Assembly (NCBI GenBank): GCA_014218235.1
Contig: CM024761.1
Location: 95,601,648-95,665,647 of the forward strand
From: Colocasia esculenta
Taxonomy: Eukaryota; Streptophyta; Magnoliopsida; Alismatales; Araceae
DNA: 64,000 nt
Direction: 5' to 3'
The notes under the pieces: generated by a model
What the model was told of the DNA's origin: nothing
The model's input: only the letters and a program-made list of their open reading frames with translations
Databases searched by the model: none
Position numbers and translations under genes: made by a program
In this document: positions 34,935 to 46,700 of the stretch, in pieces
Layout of the letters: every line of letters starts with the position of its first letter
Position numbering within the stretch: position 1 is the first letter of the stretch

Positions 34935-36806
34935 CTACACATGCTCACAGACATCTACTAAATCAGGGACACAAACACGGTGCTGAAATCTAATCACACT
35001 GTCCTCATCACGAGCAATGCCTACCTTGCCCACTAACTCTAAGAGTCTAGGGTCGGCTTCCTTTTGCTCGATCACCTCATCCAAAACCGAGGACCTAAGG
35101 GATAACTGAGCTACAAAAGCCTGGCATAGCGATGGCTCTAACTTAGTCAACGCGCAAGCCGCATCCTCCAACATCTTCCAATCCTGCTGGAGAGATGGCC
35201 TCTTTCTACTCAGCGCATCCGCTACAACATTCGCCTTTCCAGGGTGATACTGAAGGTCGAAGTCATAGTCCTTCAAGAACTCAATCCATCTCCTTTGCCT
35301 CAGGTTTAATTCCTTTTGGGAGAAAAGATACTTTAAGCTCTTGTGGTCGGTAAACACCTCAAATCTGACACCATAAAGATAGTGCCTCCAGATCTTTAGA
35401 GCATGAACCACTGCTGTGAGCTCCAAGTCATGAGTCGGATAGTTCCTCTCATGCTCCTTCAACTGACGAGAAGCATAAGCCACTACCCTTTCCTGCTGCA
35501 TTAGCACACAGCCTAAACCAATCCGAGACGCATCCGTGTAGATAGCAAAACCCTCTACACCGCTCGGTAAGACTAACACCGGGGCTGTCGTGAGCTTAGT
35601 CTTCAATAATTGAAAACTACTCTCACACTTATCGGACCAAACAAACTTCACCCCCTTTCTGGTAAGCTGAGTCAAAGGGGCGGCGATGGATGAAAATCCC
35701 TCAATAAATCGCCGATAGTAACCAGCTAAACCAATAAAACTACGAATATCCGAAGGGGTCTTGGGAATCTCCCAATCCATAACTGCCTGGACCTTCTCTA
35801 GATCCACTGCAACACCAGCACCGGAGATAACATGCCCGAGAAAGTGAACCTCGCACAACCAGAAATCGCACTTGCTGAATTTTGCATACAGCTTGTGCTC
35901 ACGAAGAACCTCTAACACTACCCTCAAATGCTGACGGTGCGTGGCCTCATCCGGAGAGTAGACCAACACATCATCAATAAACACTACGACAAAGCTATCT
36001 AGATAAGGCCTAAACACCCTGTTCATGAGATCCATGAACGCTGCAGGGGCATTGGTCAATCCGAAAGGAAGGACCAAAAACTCATAATGTCCATAACGGG
36101 TTCTAAACGCCGTCTTGGACACATCCTCACTCCGAATCCTCAACTGATGATAACCAGATCGCAAATCAATCTTAGAAAAGACTGATGCCTCCCACAACTG
36201 GTCAAACAAATCATCAATACGAGGTAAGGGATACCTGTTCTTCATAGTCACTTGGTTCAACTTCCTATAGTCGATGCATAACCTAAGTGACTCGTCTTTC
36301 TTCTTGACGAACAATACAGGTGCGCCCCAAGGGGAAACACTAGGGCGAATAAATCCCTTATCAAGCAACTCTTGCAACTGCCTTCTCAACTCGGCTAACT
36401 CCGCAGGTGCCATCCGATATGGGGCCTTCGAGATAGGAGAGGTGCCCGGTAGCAACTCTATGGTAAACTCTATCCCTCTATCCAATGGCAAACCAGACAA
36501 ATCATCAGCAAAAACGTCTGGAAAATCCTCCACTACCTCAATCTCTGTAAGAGTAGGTGACTCATTAGCCTCTGGCACTAGTACCACGCTGGAAAGAAAA
36601 GCGTCACAACCCTTGTTCACCATGCGCATCGCCTTCATGGCAAAGATGACTAACTTTCCCGCCAAGTTCCTTGGCAAGGGATGAGAGAACTCGTCCTCAC
36701 CAGGAACGCGGAAAACAATCCTCTTCCGGCGACAATCTACTAACGCATAGTGCTCCTCTAGCCAATCCAGACCAAGAATAGCATCATAGTCGTTCATCTT
36801 TAGCAA
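34935..36806 (-). CDS. pol: Protease C-terminus, reverse transcriptase and RNase H (element A)
   Basis: A 623-codon open stretch. It opens in the protease tail (YDAILGLDWLEEHYALVD), then RT: APYRMAPAELAEL, CIDYRKLNQVT, SKIDLRSGYHQLR, PFGLTNAPAAFMDLMN and the catalytic FIDDVLVYS, followed by thumb and connection (IRSFIGLAGYYRRFI). RNase H follows with IYTDASRIGLGC (D), HDLELTAVVHAL (E), TDHKSLKYL (D) and the downstream VVADALSR (D). All main catalytic residues are intact. It is separated from the upstream frame by a small frameshift at 36800-36806 and loses frame after EHV near 34935, inside the integrase N-terminus. Confidence 0.93.
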   Translation of the reverse strand: MLKMNDYDAILGLDWLEEHYALVDCRRKRIVFRVPGEDEFSHPLPRNLAGKLVIFAMKAMRMVNKGCDAFLSSVVLVPEANESPTLTEIEVVEDFPDVFADDLSGLPLDRGIEFTIELLPGTSPISKAPYRMAPAELAELRRQLQELLDKGFIRPSVSPWGAPVLFVKKKDESLRLCIDYRKLNQVTMKNRYPLPRIDDLFDQLWEASVFSKIDLRSGYHQLRIRSEDVSKTAFRTRYGHYEFLVLPFGLTNAPAAFMDLMNRVFRPYLDSFVVVFIDDVLVYSPDEATHRQHLRVVLEVLREHKLYAKFSKCDFWLCEVHFLGHVISGAGVAVDLEKVQAVMDWEIPKTPSDIRSFIGLAGYYRRFIEGFSSIAAPLTQLTRKGVKFVWSDKCESSFQLLKTKLTTAPVLVLPSGVEGFAIYTDASRIGLGCVLMQQERVVAYASRQLKEHERNYPTHDLELTAVVHALKIWRHYLYGVRFEVFTDHKSLKYLFSQKELNLRQRRWIEFLKDYDFDLQYHPGKANVVADALSRKRPSLQQDWKMLEDAACALTKLEPSLCQAFVAQLSLRSSVLDEVIEQKEADPRLLELVGKVGIARDEDSVIRFQHRVCVPDLVDVCEHV

Positions 36807-38377
36807 GAAGAAACACCATCTAGGATTCTATCCTCAATGCACACAGGTAACGACGGAATGCACTTCCTAGTCGATACCGTACCCGCAAGGGTGTGCACAG
36901 ACAAAGGGACCTCTAAATCCTCAGACTCTATACCTGACTCTAGGGCTAACTGCCTAGCGAATCGCTCAGAAATGAACGAGTGAGTAGCACCCGTATCAAA
37001 CAAAACCCGAGCGTGCACACCTAAAAGCAAAATCGTACCTTCGGTGACATGCTCCGCCTGCTCGGCGTCCTCGCGAGCTAAAGCAAACACTCGAGCTGGG
37101 GCTCGAGGCCTTCCTGGTCTTCCTGTAGCTGGTGCCGCTGCTGCTACTACTGGGGCTGGCGCTCCGCGCTGGACTCCCTGCTGAAGTCTTGGGCAATCCT
37201 TGATTTTATGATCGCTGTTTCTGCACTTCAAGCACTTGCCCGTAATCATCCAACATTTGATACCACCATGTGTCTTCCCACAGTGGGGACACTCTTTCTT
37301 CACACCAGGGGAACGTACAGAGGGTACCTGAGAACTGCCGACTGCCACGGATCGCTGCGGTGTCTGGTACACTACTTTCTTCTTGTCTTGCCGTTGGAAA
37401 GTCGCTGCTGGCCTCTTCTGCAAAGCTTTCTTTTCTTCCAGGTATTTCTCCATCTTTCCCTCCTGCCTACAAGCAGCACTGAGGGCCTCGTCCAACGTGC
37501 GGTGGTCAAATGCCACGAGTCTCGTCCGCAGTGATGGCTTGAGTCCCATCACGAACTTCTTTGTCTTCCTGCGCTCGTCTGCCACCATATGAGGTGCATA
37601 TTTAGAGAGTTCAGAAAATCTTGCCTCATATTCCAGCACAGTCATGGAGCCTTGAGCCAAAGATAGGAATTCCTGCTCCATTCGATCTTTCACATGCTCG
37701 GGGACGAACTTGGCCCGAAAGAGCCTCACGAACTCGTCCCAAGCAACGTCGATAGCTCCGTCCTCAAACCGGGTACGCAGCAATGAAGCCCACCATACAT
37801 CAGCTCTTTCCTGCAGTACACCGCTCATAAGCACCATCTAAACAAATCTAGCTTAACAACATACAAGCATATAAACTAAAGCATACCTGTAGCATGTAGG
37901 TGGCCAATGTAACCATATCCTCATCTGCACACCTGATTGCTCGGAAGATCTTTTCTATCTCCCTCATCTAGCTTTCAGCCAACAACGGATCGCTCTCCCC
38001 CTTAAAAGAGGGTGGCAGCATCCTCTTGAATCTTTCCATGGTAGAAGGTCTACCATGGTCCTGAGCTGGTACTTGAGCCTGCTACATCACAACAAACAAT
38101 ACACAATCAACATAATATCGCACAATCAAATAAAACAGTTAATAATTCATTTTATTAGTCTAACCTGAGCCTCCAACTGAGCCTGGAGTGCTGCCTGGGT
38201 ATGAGCCTGCGTCTGCATGGCTTGCACCAGACCTTGCATGAATACTCCATAATCCACAGGCGGCGGTGGGGGAAGTACAGGGCCTTGCGGAGCCGGGGCC
38301 TGCTGCTCCGCCCGCTCGTCACGTCGCGGCTCGTCCTCACGGGTCGACGCTCCGCCATGCCTACCTCTCAAAGCCAT
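36800..38377 (-). CDS. gag: Gag and protease of element A, apparently split by two introns
   Basis: Three blocks are in the same phase: 38377-38165 (71 codons, proline- and glutamine-rich, starting MALRGRHGG), 38078-37887 (64 codons, gag core start RFKRMLPPSFKG to ATYMLQ) and 37810-36800 (ERADVWWASLL, then zinc knuckles CPHCGKTHGGIKC and CLKCRNSDHKIKDC, then protease box LFDTGATHSF). The gaps have GT...AG borders. Block two holds a TAG at 37968-37970 where the family has Trp. The alternative, that the gaps are unrelated insertions, is less likely because both are phase 0 and sit after CAG. The frame ends at 36800 by frameshift. Confidence 0.82.
37811..37886 (-). other. Putative intron 2 in gag of element A (76 bp)
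   Basis: Starts CAG|GTATGC and ends CTGCAG|GAA. Removing it joins ATYMLQ to ERADVWW, restoring the continuous gag core seen in B at the same place. Confidence 0.75.
38079..38164 (-). other. Putative intron 1 in gag of element A (86 bp)
   Basis: Starts CAG|GTTAGAC and ends GTAGCAG|GCT, AT-rich with T-rich stretches before the acceptor; phase 0. Confidence 0.68.
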
Positions 38378-38547
38378 GGCTGTAATAAATTTCAGCCACT
38401 ATTAGAGCTAGGTTACAAGTTTTCTAACCATTTTATCTATTTTTCATTCATTATCAATCAATTCTACACATGTGGACATTCCTATGTAGACTTAGCATGT
38501 AATGAAGATGATGACTTAGGTATATTCATGTGCAATCTCAACCAGTC

Positions 38548-38560
38548 GCTCTAATACCAA
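38548..38560 (-). other. Primer binding site of A (initiator tRNA-Met type)
   Basis: Minus strand TTGGTATTAGAGC, 4 bp from the 5' LTR; one base differs from the usual TGGTATCAGAGC. Confidence 0.88.
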
Positions 38561-38564
38561 TCTC

Positions 38565-41500
38565 TGCGACGACTCTCTTTATACCGGTACGGTTTTACCA
38601 ACCCACGTCGGTATAGCGAGCGTCATCACAGTGGACATTTACCCAACAATGACATTCAGCTGAGATGCACGTGAATATAAGAACAGAGTAGCGGAAGTAA
38701 AAGAACCATTGTCTTCATTCATTCATCATCCACATTTAACATACATGATTGATAACATTTAAAGAACTAAAAGTCCACATAATTAAATTGCTGAAAATAG
38801 AATTCATAGATGTCCACACTTATACATTCTTCCATGATAAAGATAATACAATGTTCAATTTACATACTATGAAAGTCACAAAATGTCACAAGTACTCCAG
38901 CAACACTCTAATCTCCACGCTCGGAGTCGGTCTCCAACGTCTCTCCACAAGTGTCTCGTCACTAACTACACCTGTATGCCAAGCAAGTAGTGAGTCTAAA
39001 AGACTCCGCAAGTACTTCTACACATACCGCACATGCACATATCATAGTAGGTTCCACATACACATTCATAAGACACAACATGTAGCATGCTTGACATTTA
39101 ATTTTTCAACCTATCATGGTGAATCTACAATTTAAACACATGGACTATGCTTTAAAATTTCCTAAAATAGAATCACCTATCACATGCTTTCTATTCATTC
39201 CTCACATAGAAATTCTACCTTTAACCAACTAAGACATGAAAACCATTAACATCAATTTCCGAACATGCATGAAAGGAAACATACCTAACATGGAATCTAC
39301 ACATTCCTACACATATACATAACCATTTTACATGCTTTAAACTTGCTGGTTTTACATGCTTTAGCAACCATAATCTAACACATGAGAGTTACAACAACGA
39401 TTTAAATCACAACATGTGAACAATCAAGCATGGAAGTTGTATATATGCTTAACAATTATCCCTAGCATGGATTCTAGGCATTTTGCATACATAACATGAT
39501 CATAACATAGTAAAGCTACTGTTTAAGCATGATTTCAGATTGTCATAACATAGATTACAAACTCACATCCTCACATTTGGTTTCACATTTTTACACAATT
39601 TCGAATTCACATAATTCACACTTTACACATGTACTTTTACACATTGTTCACATTCACATTTTTCACATGAACACATACACATTTACACATTCACATTTAG
39701 TGCCGTGACATATAGTCCAAACCACCAAAGAAGGACACATCACATCACATAGACGCCATCTAGGCAATACAATGGCGACTCTTAGACTGCGCAGACTGGG
39801 AGAACAAGTCTCCACCCTAACCAGTGGCACTTGTCCACCTCCAGGATTTCCCCCTAATGCCCTTAGGGTCACTACACATTGAACCTTCTCAGGGGGACTT
39901 TTCCCTGATACGGTTCCACTGCCCTCTGCGGAAGCATTGTCACATTTGGCACAAGTTACACATTACACATTTTTACCGATTTTAACACATAGGTTTACAC
40001 ATGTCACTCTCATTTCATTCACTTTCTCACTCACATGCACACTTCTCTGTTTTTTCCTAACATGGCACTACAATTACAGAAATTTAGCACTCAGGAAATT
40101 TCACTAATCAGGTTGCTATATACAAAATCAAATCATTTTACAAAGGCATGCATTAGTTTCACATTTTTACATGGAAAATTCATATTGTCATGTACTAGTC
40201 CAAATGACCTGAAATTTTAACCACAGGCTAATTTCGGGTTTAGGATCGCACATGCAAAATTTCAGATTTTTCTAATCTAAAACGAAATTATAGAAAATCT
40301 AACATTAATTCCACATGCTATTCACAATCCAATTTAACATGGAGTTGAATACCAATCACAATTTTTATCAATTCACAGCCTGAACCCTAACAGACATGGA
40401 GCTATAGAATTTGTTCCAGAAATGTTTGGGCAATACATGATTTACCAAAGATTTATCATGACCTATGCATGATTTCTATTTTCCCAAACAATATTTCCAC
40501 TAATTCACACAAGCATGGGAAAAATTTGAGAATCTCAGAACAAAGACTGACTAATACATGCATGACCCATAAAATGTAGGACATTCTGACTCATCCTAAA
40601 TCATACAAACAAGGGTTGACAAGACTAGCAACTCATCATACATGTAATTCCATGAAATAAATAAACTTTATCATTTACCAGTTTGCACAAAATTCATCCA
40701 CACACCACATTCACTAGTATACATAAGATATAAGAGATTACATTATATCCTCATCGTGAAACATATCGAAGTTAATCATATAGAAGGGCAGAACAGCTTG
40801 CTGTTCTACTCAGATGAACTTGGCGGCGGTCTCTGGCCGTTGCACGAGTGGACGGCAAGATCACTGGACGCACACCTGGATCTTGGCGTCAAGGCATTGA
40901 CACCAAGTTCATGTCTGTGCAGAAACACAGACCGAACTCAAATGAAAAGGTGAAAAAGGGGATCTAGGACACGAGGAAAAATACATAAAATTTATAAAAC
41001 CAACCTAGACACGTACAGGGACGTTATGGGTAGGGTACTTGCCTCTAGAAAATACACCAAACGGATCTAGGGCTCGGTGAAGCTCTCCTTGGGCTGTCCC
41101 AAGAAGCTCCTAGAAAAGCTTCACTCGATTTCTTGAGCAAGCTCCAGTGCAGTTCGAGGTCGGGGATGCCTTCCTCGATGATCCAGCAAGCTCCTTGATG
41201 CAGCAGGTGGCGGATCAAGCTTCAGAACTTCAGATTTGGGGTTGAAAAAGTGAGGGTTTCTCACAGTCCGAAAATAGTGTTTTCTCTTCTTTTCCTCTTC
41301 TTCCTCTCTTGCAAAGGGCAGAGAGAAGGGTGTGAGTTGCAAAGAGGGCTTTGTATATAGCCAAAGACCTCTCACCCACGCAGGAGATGATGTGATACCC
41401 CTTTCAGACCGTTGGGGACAGCTCCCCAATGGTTGGGGTGGCTTGCTCCCAGAATTGGGCTCTGCAACACATGCAGGTCAGAGAAGTTGGCGTCCACATC

Positions 41501-41827
41501 GGTGGACGCTGGAATTAGTGTTGGCGTCCATGGGGTTGACGCCTACACAACAAAAGCGTCCATAGATATTGACGCCAAGTTGGCCTTCGGCCAGAACTCC
41601 AAAACATGCAGAAACCATGCGCATGTTATACATAATATATATGTGCCATATGTATACGCTATCATGTACACACTACCATCATACCATTCATACATTATTT
41701 ATACTAATTATACACATGCATACATAAGTATACTAACTAGTACTCACGTAGATATTTACATACGTACATACACAACATGAATTATTTACATGCAATACAA
41801 TAATGCGACAAAATTCGAGGCCTTACA
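38565..41827 (-). repeat. 5' LTR of element A
   Basis: 3263 bp. TATATA at 41354-41359, CpG cluster at 41490-41575. Differs from the 3' LTR by scattered substitutions and short indels. Confidence 0.95.
41490..41575. repeat. CpG motif cluster, 5' LTR of A
   Basis: GCGTC/GACGC pairs span 41490-41509 (20), 41524-41542 (19) and 41556-41575 (20), identical geometry to the 3' LTR although spacer bases differ. Confidence 0.88.
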
Positions 41828-41832
41828 CCATG
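41828..41832. repeat. Target-site duplication of element A, right copy (CCATG)
   Basis: Matches the empty site in B's left LTR. Confidence 0.85.
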
Positions 41833-43041
41833 GTTAACAGTATATTTATGACTCTCCATCATTGGGGCTAGACTGGAGCCCTTGGACACTCGCCGTGCTC
41901 GGTCAGCATCTCACTTAAATTTTAAATGTAGATACCCACAGTCATTAATAATGGCCAATGAGAGTTTCAATAGGTAAGCATGTGTAATGTCATGTTCATG
42001 ATGATGATGAGAACAAGTAAGAAGTAAATTGAACATGATTTCATGAGAATAATGGTCAAGAGATAAATTTGGCAGTATAACAGTACGATTTATACTTTAA
42101 TTCAATCTTTACATTAATGTCTTTAGTCTAGATTGTAAATCACACTCACGAGAACAAGATGAGAGAGAGAAAGTACACGCTATCTCTAGGGAACTTCAAT
42201 GGTACAACCAACTCGGCCTCGATGTGGGAATCCACGGAGAGCGGAGATTTATGGAGGTCTTAGAGATAAGGTCACTAGTCTACCGATTCAGATGACCGAT
42301 AAAGAGCTTCCAAATCTCCAAGAATGGGCTACCTAGATGTGCAAGTGTGTAGTGATGTACGCATCTCAATCAACAATCCATCAGTTTCAAACTTGCGGAA
42401 AGCACTTAGCATGATAACATGACATGAAATTATGCACTTTAACTAAGCATGGATTGCAAGATTTTAAGATAATAGATTATCATTTTAATAAGCTAGAACA
42501 GTAGAAAGAGTGAATCAAAAGTTACATTAATGGTCACGTCATTAAGAAAGCAAATATAATAATGTTCGTGTAATTAAAGATTTTTAAATGGGTTAAACAC
42601 TTTTTAGCCATTAAACAGATATCATGTAATGATCAGACCCAAGATATGCAAATGACACAAGGGATACCATGTTAAACAGACCTCGGGTAAGGGTTCGAAT
42701 ATGAGTCCAACACAGTGGATGCAATTCAAAACCCAGTGCACAGTGAAAAACAAGCGAAACTATAAAGAGGGTAAATCGCGTCCATATGCCTGGCCGCGTT
42801 CATGCTTGAATCGCGTCATAGGAAAGGGATGCGTTCAAGAAAATTCCTTTAATAAAAGGTTGGGCGGGGGAAAACTTCTGTAATGCGTCTGGGCGGCCGC
42901 CGCGGTTCAGAGCGGTGCTGACTCCCAGGTGAGCGCGAAGACCACGCGGGCGTTGACTCGTCAACGCTTTTAAAACACGTCGGGGTGTGCGGACGCCTTT
43001 TAGAGGATCGCGTCGCCCACGAGTGTTGCAATACCAGGTGC

Positions 43042-43075
43042 TTGAAATGCGTCCTCGGGACAGGACGAGTTTCAA
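43042..43075. other. Palindrome in right LTR of B (decayed)
   Basis: Counterpart of 21907-21940. Both arms now carry changes at CpG sites, but the 20-bp half-site span (43049-43068) is retained. Confidence 0.8.
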
Positions 43076-44396
43076 AAAGAAGACCGAAAACGTCCAAAAC
43101 ATAGGAACACAGGGGTGCTACTCATGCAATGCTTATATATCCTAAACTAGGGTTTTTTCAGACAAAAGTCTCAACATGAAAGTTGTAGGGAACATGGAAT
43201 AGATGCAAACTATGATTTTTAAATAATTTAAAACGACCTCGTGATGCATAATAAATCGAATTGAAGAGGAAAAGTCCCTAACCTACGCGACATTGGCAAA
43301 ACGCCTATAACTCATGATGTGCTAAATGGAAAATGATGAAATCAGTGGGAAACGAAAGTTAATTGATGCTCTTCACATTGGTATAGCATTTGTTAAGTTT
43401 TGGCCCAAGAAAACCTACCTTCTGGGTTGATGAAGTTTCATTCTTCAGAAGACCCTCGTTCCGACCGTCTGTGGAAGAACGCCTAATACTTCGTGTATAC
43501 TACACGAAAATTGTGCATTCTAGTTGGGTTAGGAAGTATACTTGACCCTCTTCCATGGGTATAAGCCTTGCATGATGGGATATAGGTTTACCCTACCTTG
43601 CTCAACTCCAAGGAGACGGTGTGCACAGGTCGAAGCAGACGAACAGGGGAAGAAGATGAGCTTGGTATGCTTGATCTCCTGCTCTCCAGCCACCAAGAGC
43701 TCCTCCACACGACCCCAGGAAGTTATAAAACTCGTCCCTAGGCTTTGGGTGAAGAGTATTAAGCAACCATGGTGTTTAGGAGTCTTATTGTGACAAGGAA
43801 ACTATGGTTGCGGTTTTGACTGATTACTTTCATAATTTGAGGATTTCATCCTCCATTGGAGATTCTTAGCCATGAAGCAATCTCGAAAGATGGCTAGACA
43901 CGAATTTGGGTTGCCAAGAGTGCAAGATCTCTTCCCAATTCAACTATAATTGCCGCTTTCTAATTTCAGCTTATTTAAGTTACGAATTTCCATGTATTTT
44001 CTTGCTTCATTTGATTTTTGGGTCATATGTAGTCCATTGGCCCAATTATGATATTGGGTCATTAATATTTAATGTTGAAAGTCTCTCCAATATTTTTTAT
44101 TTAATTTATGATTGCGTCGTTTTTCTGGGTTAACGGTTTTCCGACTTGTTTCCTTATTTGGATAATCGGTCACCATGTGATATACATTTGGTTATTTGGA
44201 TTTTTTGTTGCACGAATTTCTTCATGGAACACTTAGGAATAATGTGTGGGGTTGATTTATAATTTTTACAGAATTTGCTGACGTGTTTTAGCACATACGA
44301 TAATGATACGTATGTTTTAAATACTCTGATATTATGGAAATTATTTATTTCTATTTATTTGAATTTTTATTTAATTAAAATTTCCGGGGTGCTACA

Positions 44397-44401
44397 GTCT
44401 A
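44397..44401. repeat. Target-site duplication of element B, right copy (GTCTA)
   Basis: Exact match to 19846-19850. Confidence 0.95.
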
Positions 44402-44703
44402 GGACTCTTTTTTAGGATATATATGGGTTAATTAATGTTTATTTTAACCCTTTACTAATTATTACTATTTTCATTGTGAATTTAACTTAATTATCTCCCA
44501 TCCAAAGATGGACTCTTCATAATGGGCCTACTCTTTTATGTTTGGACCACTAATATAACCCATCTTTTAATTTAGCTTAATGGGCTTCGATTTAATACCC
44601 TTTAATTCGATTATTCCCACTTTAATCTAATTTAAATATATTTATCATTTTTATTTAATTAAATTTTCATTTTATTTTGGATTTAAAAATCAGAGTTGCT
44701 ACA
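44402..44703 (-). repeat. 3' LTR of element C, second segment
   Basis: Continues C's LTR after B and ends GAGTTGCTACA, followed by a polypurine-type tract (minus strand GAGGGAGGA). Confidence 0.8.
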
Positions 44704-46300
44704 TCCTCCCTCTGATAAAAAGAATTTGGTCCCCAAATTCACATGATTGTAAGAGGAAGAATGACTTACTGAATAGCTCCGGGTAATTCCGTCGCATTGT
44801 TGCTTTGGTCTCCCACATGGCTTCTTCAATTTCATGATTTCTCCAGAGTATATTGACCACAGATATGGGTCAGTTCCGGGGCTGCTGTATCTTCTTGTCC
44901 AAGATTCTCACCGGCTTCTCTTCATAGGTCATATCTTTATTTAGAATGATATCATCCCAACTTATTACGTGTGATCGGTCGTACACATACTTCCTCAGCA
45001 TTGACATGTGGAAAACATTGTGTATGGTGGAAAACATAGGAGGTAGTGCTAGTCGATACGCCACCTTGCCAACTCTTTTCAGTACTTCAAATGGACATAT
45101 GAATCTCGGCCTTAACTTGCCTTTCATCCCAAACCTTTGAAATCCTCTGGTCAGGGATACTTTAAGCAGCACATGATCTCCAATTTGGAATTCTAAATCC
45201 CTTCTTCTCTTGTCTGCATAGCTCTTCTGTCTAGACTGAGCTGTCTTAATCCTGTTCCTGATGATCTGTATATCTCTATTGGTGTTTTGTACCATGTCTT
45301 GTCCTAGCCATTGCTGCTCACCTACTTCATTTCAGCAGACTAGCGATCTACAGCTTCTTCCATACAGGGCTTCAAAAAGTGCCATCTTGATGCTGGCCGG
45401 TAGCTGTTGTTGTAGGCAAATTCTATTAGGGATAGTTTTTCATTCCAGTACCCCTCAAAAACTATAGTGCATGCACGTAGCATATCTTCCACAATTTGAT
45501 TTGTTCTTTCCGTCTGCCTATCTATCTGTGGGTGGATTGCTGTGCTAAAATTGAGTTTTGTGCCTAAAGCAGTCTGAAGTCCCTTCCAGAATCTATATAT
45601 GAATCTAGGGTCATGATCTGAGACTATGGATACAGGTACTCCATGTAGTCTCACTATCTCCTTCACATATAAAGCTACTAGTACATCAACACTCCAGGTA
45701 CTTTTGACTGCAAGGAAATGTGCGGATTTAGTCAAACGGTCCACTATGACCCAAATAGCATCAAGTCCACCACGAGTTTGGGAACCCATGATGAAATCCA
45801 TTCCGATGCTCTTCCATTTCCATTTAGGTATGTCCAGGGGTCTGAGTACACCCGCAAGATGTCGATGTTCTGCTTTCACTTGTTGACATGTGAGGCAGTG
45901 CGCGGCATGCTCAGCCACCTCACACATTATGTTGGGCCACCAAAATGACCTTTTCATGTCTTAGGACATCTTGGTCACACCTGGGTGAATTGTATACCTA
46001 GTTTTGTGAGCTTTATCCATTAGTTTCCTTTTTAACTCCTCATTGTCAACACACAGGTCTTGGCTTGAAATAATAATCTCCCATCCTCAATGATGGAGAA
46101 ATTGGGTCTATCAGCTATGGTTTCCTTGACTCGGATTAGAAATGGGTCATTAGCTTGTTGCTTCCTGATCTCGACAAAGATGTCAGATTGAGCTCTAAGA
46201 TTGGCCATTAACACCTGATCACTTCTTTGTTCAATATTTAAATCCAGACTGCCAAATTGTTCTAATAGTTGCATCTCGCCCATGACCAAACAGATAAGGA
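44704..46300 (-). pseudogene. pol: Integrase with chromodomain (element C)
   Basis: N-terminal remnants lie at 46289-46032. The core (45957-45340) opens MKRSFWWPNIM with the zinc-binding cysteines in HCLTCQQVK, then the triad GMDFIMG (D), SDHDPRF (D) and TERTNQIVE (E). After a frame break near 45320 the GPY-like part reads RFICPFEVLKRVG. The chromodomain-like tail MTYEEKPVRILDKKIQ is followed, past a stop at 44870, by ILWRNHEIEEAMWE. Several stops and shifts make it inactive. Closely related to A's integrase but clearly another family. Confidence 0.87.
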
Positions 46301-46309
46301 CGCTACTGG

Positions 46310-46700
46310 CTTCCTACTTAGTGCATCAGCTACTGCATTACCTTTGCCTGGGTGGTATTGGATATTATAATCAAAGTCCTTCAGGTATTCCAGTTATCTC
46401 CTTTGTCATATATTGAGTTTCTTCTGGGAGAATAGATACTTTAAACACTTATGATCAGAACAGATAATGAACTGTTCTCCATAAAGATAATGCCTCCATA
46501 TCTTAAGTGCAAACACCACATTAACTAGTTCTAGGTGATGGACAGGGTAATTGACCTCATGTGGCTTCAACTGTCTTGATGAATAAGCTATCACCTTTTC
46601 ATTCTGCACACAGCCTAGACCGATTCTAGATGCCTTAGTGTAAACTGAGAATCCTTCGCCCTCGACTGGGAATGCGAGGACAGTGTAGATGTCAAACATT
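46310..46700 (-). pseudogene. pol: RNase H (element C)
   Basis: Reads VEGEGFSVYTKASRIGLGC, HHLELVNVVFALKIWRHYLYG and CSDHKCLKYLFSQKK. The first catalytic Asp of the usual YTDAS motif is Lys here, so the domain would be inactive even if translated. The downstream end with the last aspartate is in a broken frame near 46310-46400. Confidence 0.85.

Larger units (their letters stand above)
30359..41827 (-). mobile_element. Element A: full-length Tekay-like chromovirus
   Basis: 11,469 bp with two 3.27-kb LTRs (TGCGACGAC...CCTTACA), an initiator-Met-type primer site, gag with two zinc knuckles, protease, RT, RNase H, integrase and a C-terminal chromodomain, all on the minus strand. The chromodomain and pol order place it among chromoviruses; long LTRs fit the Tekay branch. 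At least four stops and a frameshift inactivate it, but the structure is complete. Confidence 0.93.
19851..44396 (-). mobile_element. Element B: gag-only, Tekay-related LTR element containing J and A
   Basis: Two LTRs (TGTCACGTCC...GTGCTACA) of about 3.36 and 3.45 kb, after subtracting insertions, flank a 1.58-kb interior with one gag and no pol. A perfect GTCTA target duplication brackets the whole. The initiator-Met primer site next to the right LTR shows that sense is the minus strand. J lies in the left (3') LTR and A in the right (5') LTR. Without pol it must have used enzymes of a related element, or it lost pol after insertion. Confidence 0.93.
29471..44396 (-). repeat. Right (5') LTR of element B, interrupted by A
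   Basis: LTR sequence is 29471-30358 and 41833-44396. Aligns throughout with 19851-22845 plus 27524-27887. Confidence 0.92.
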
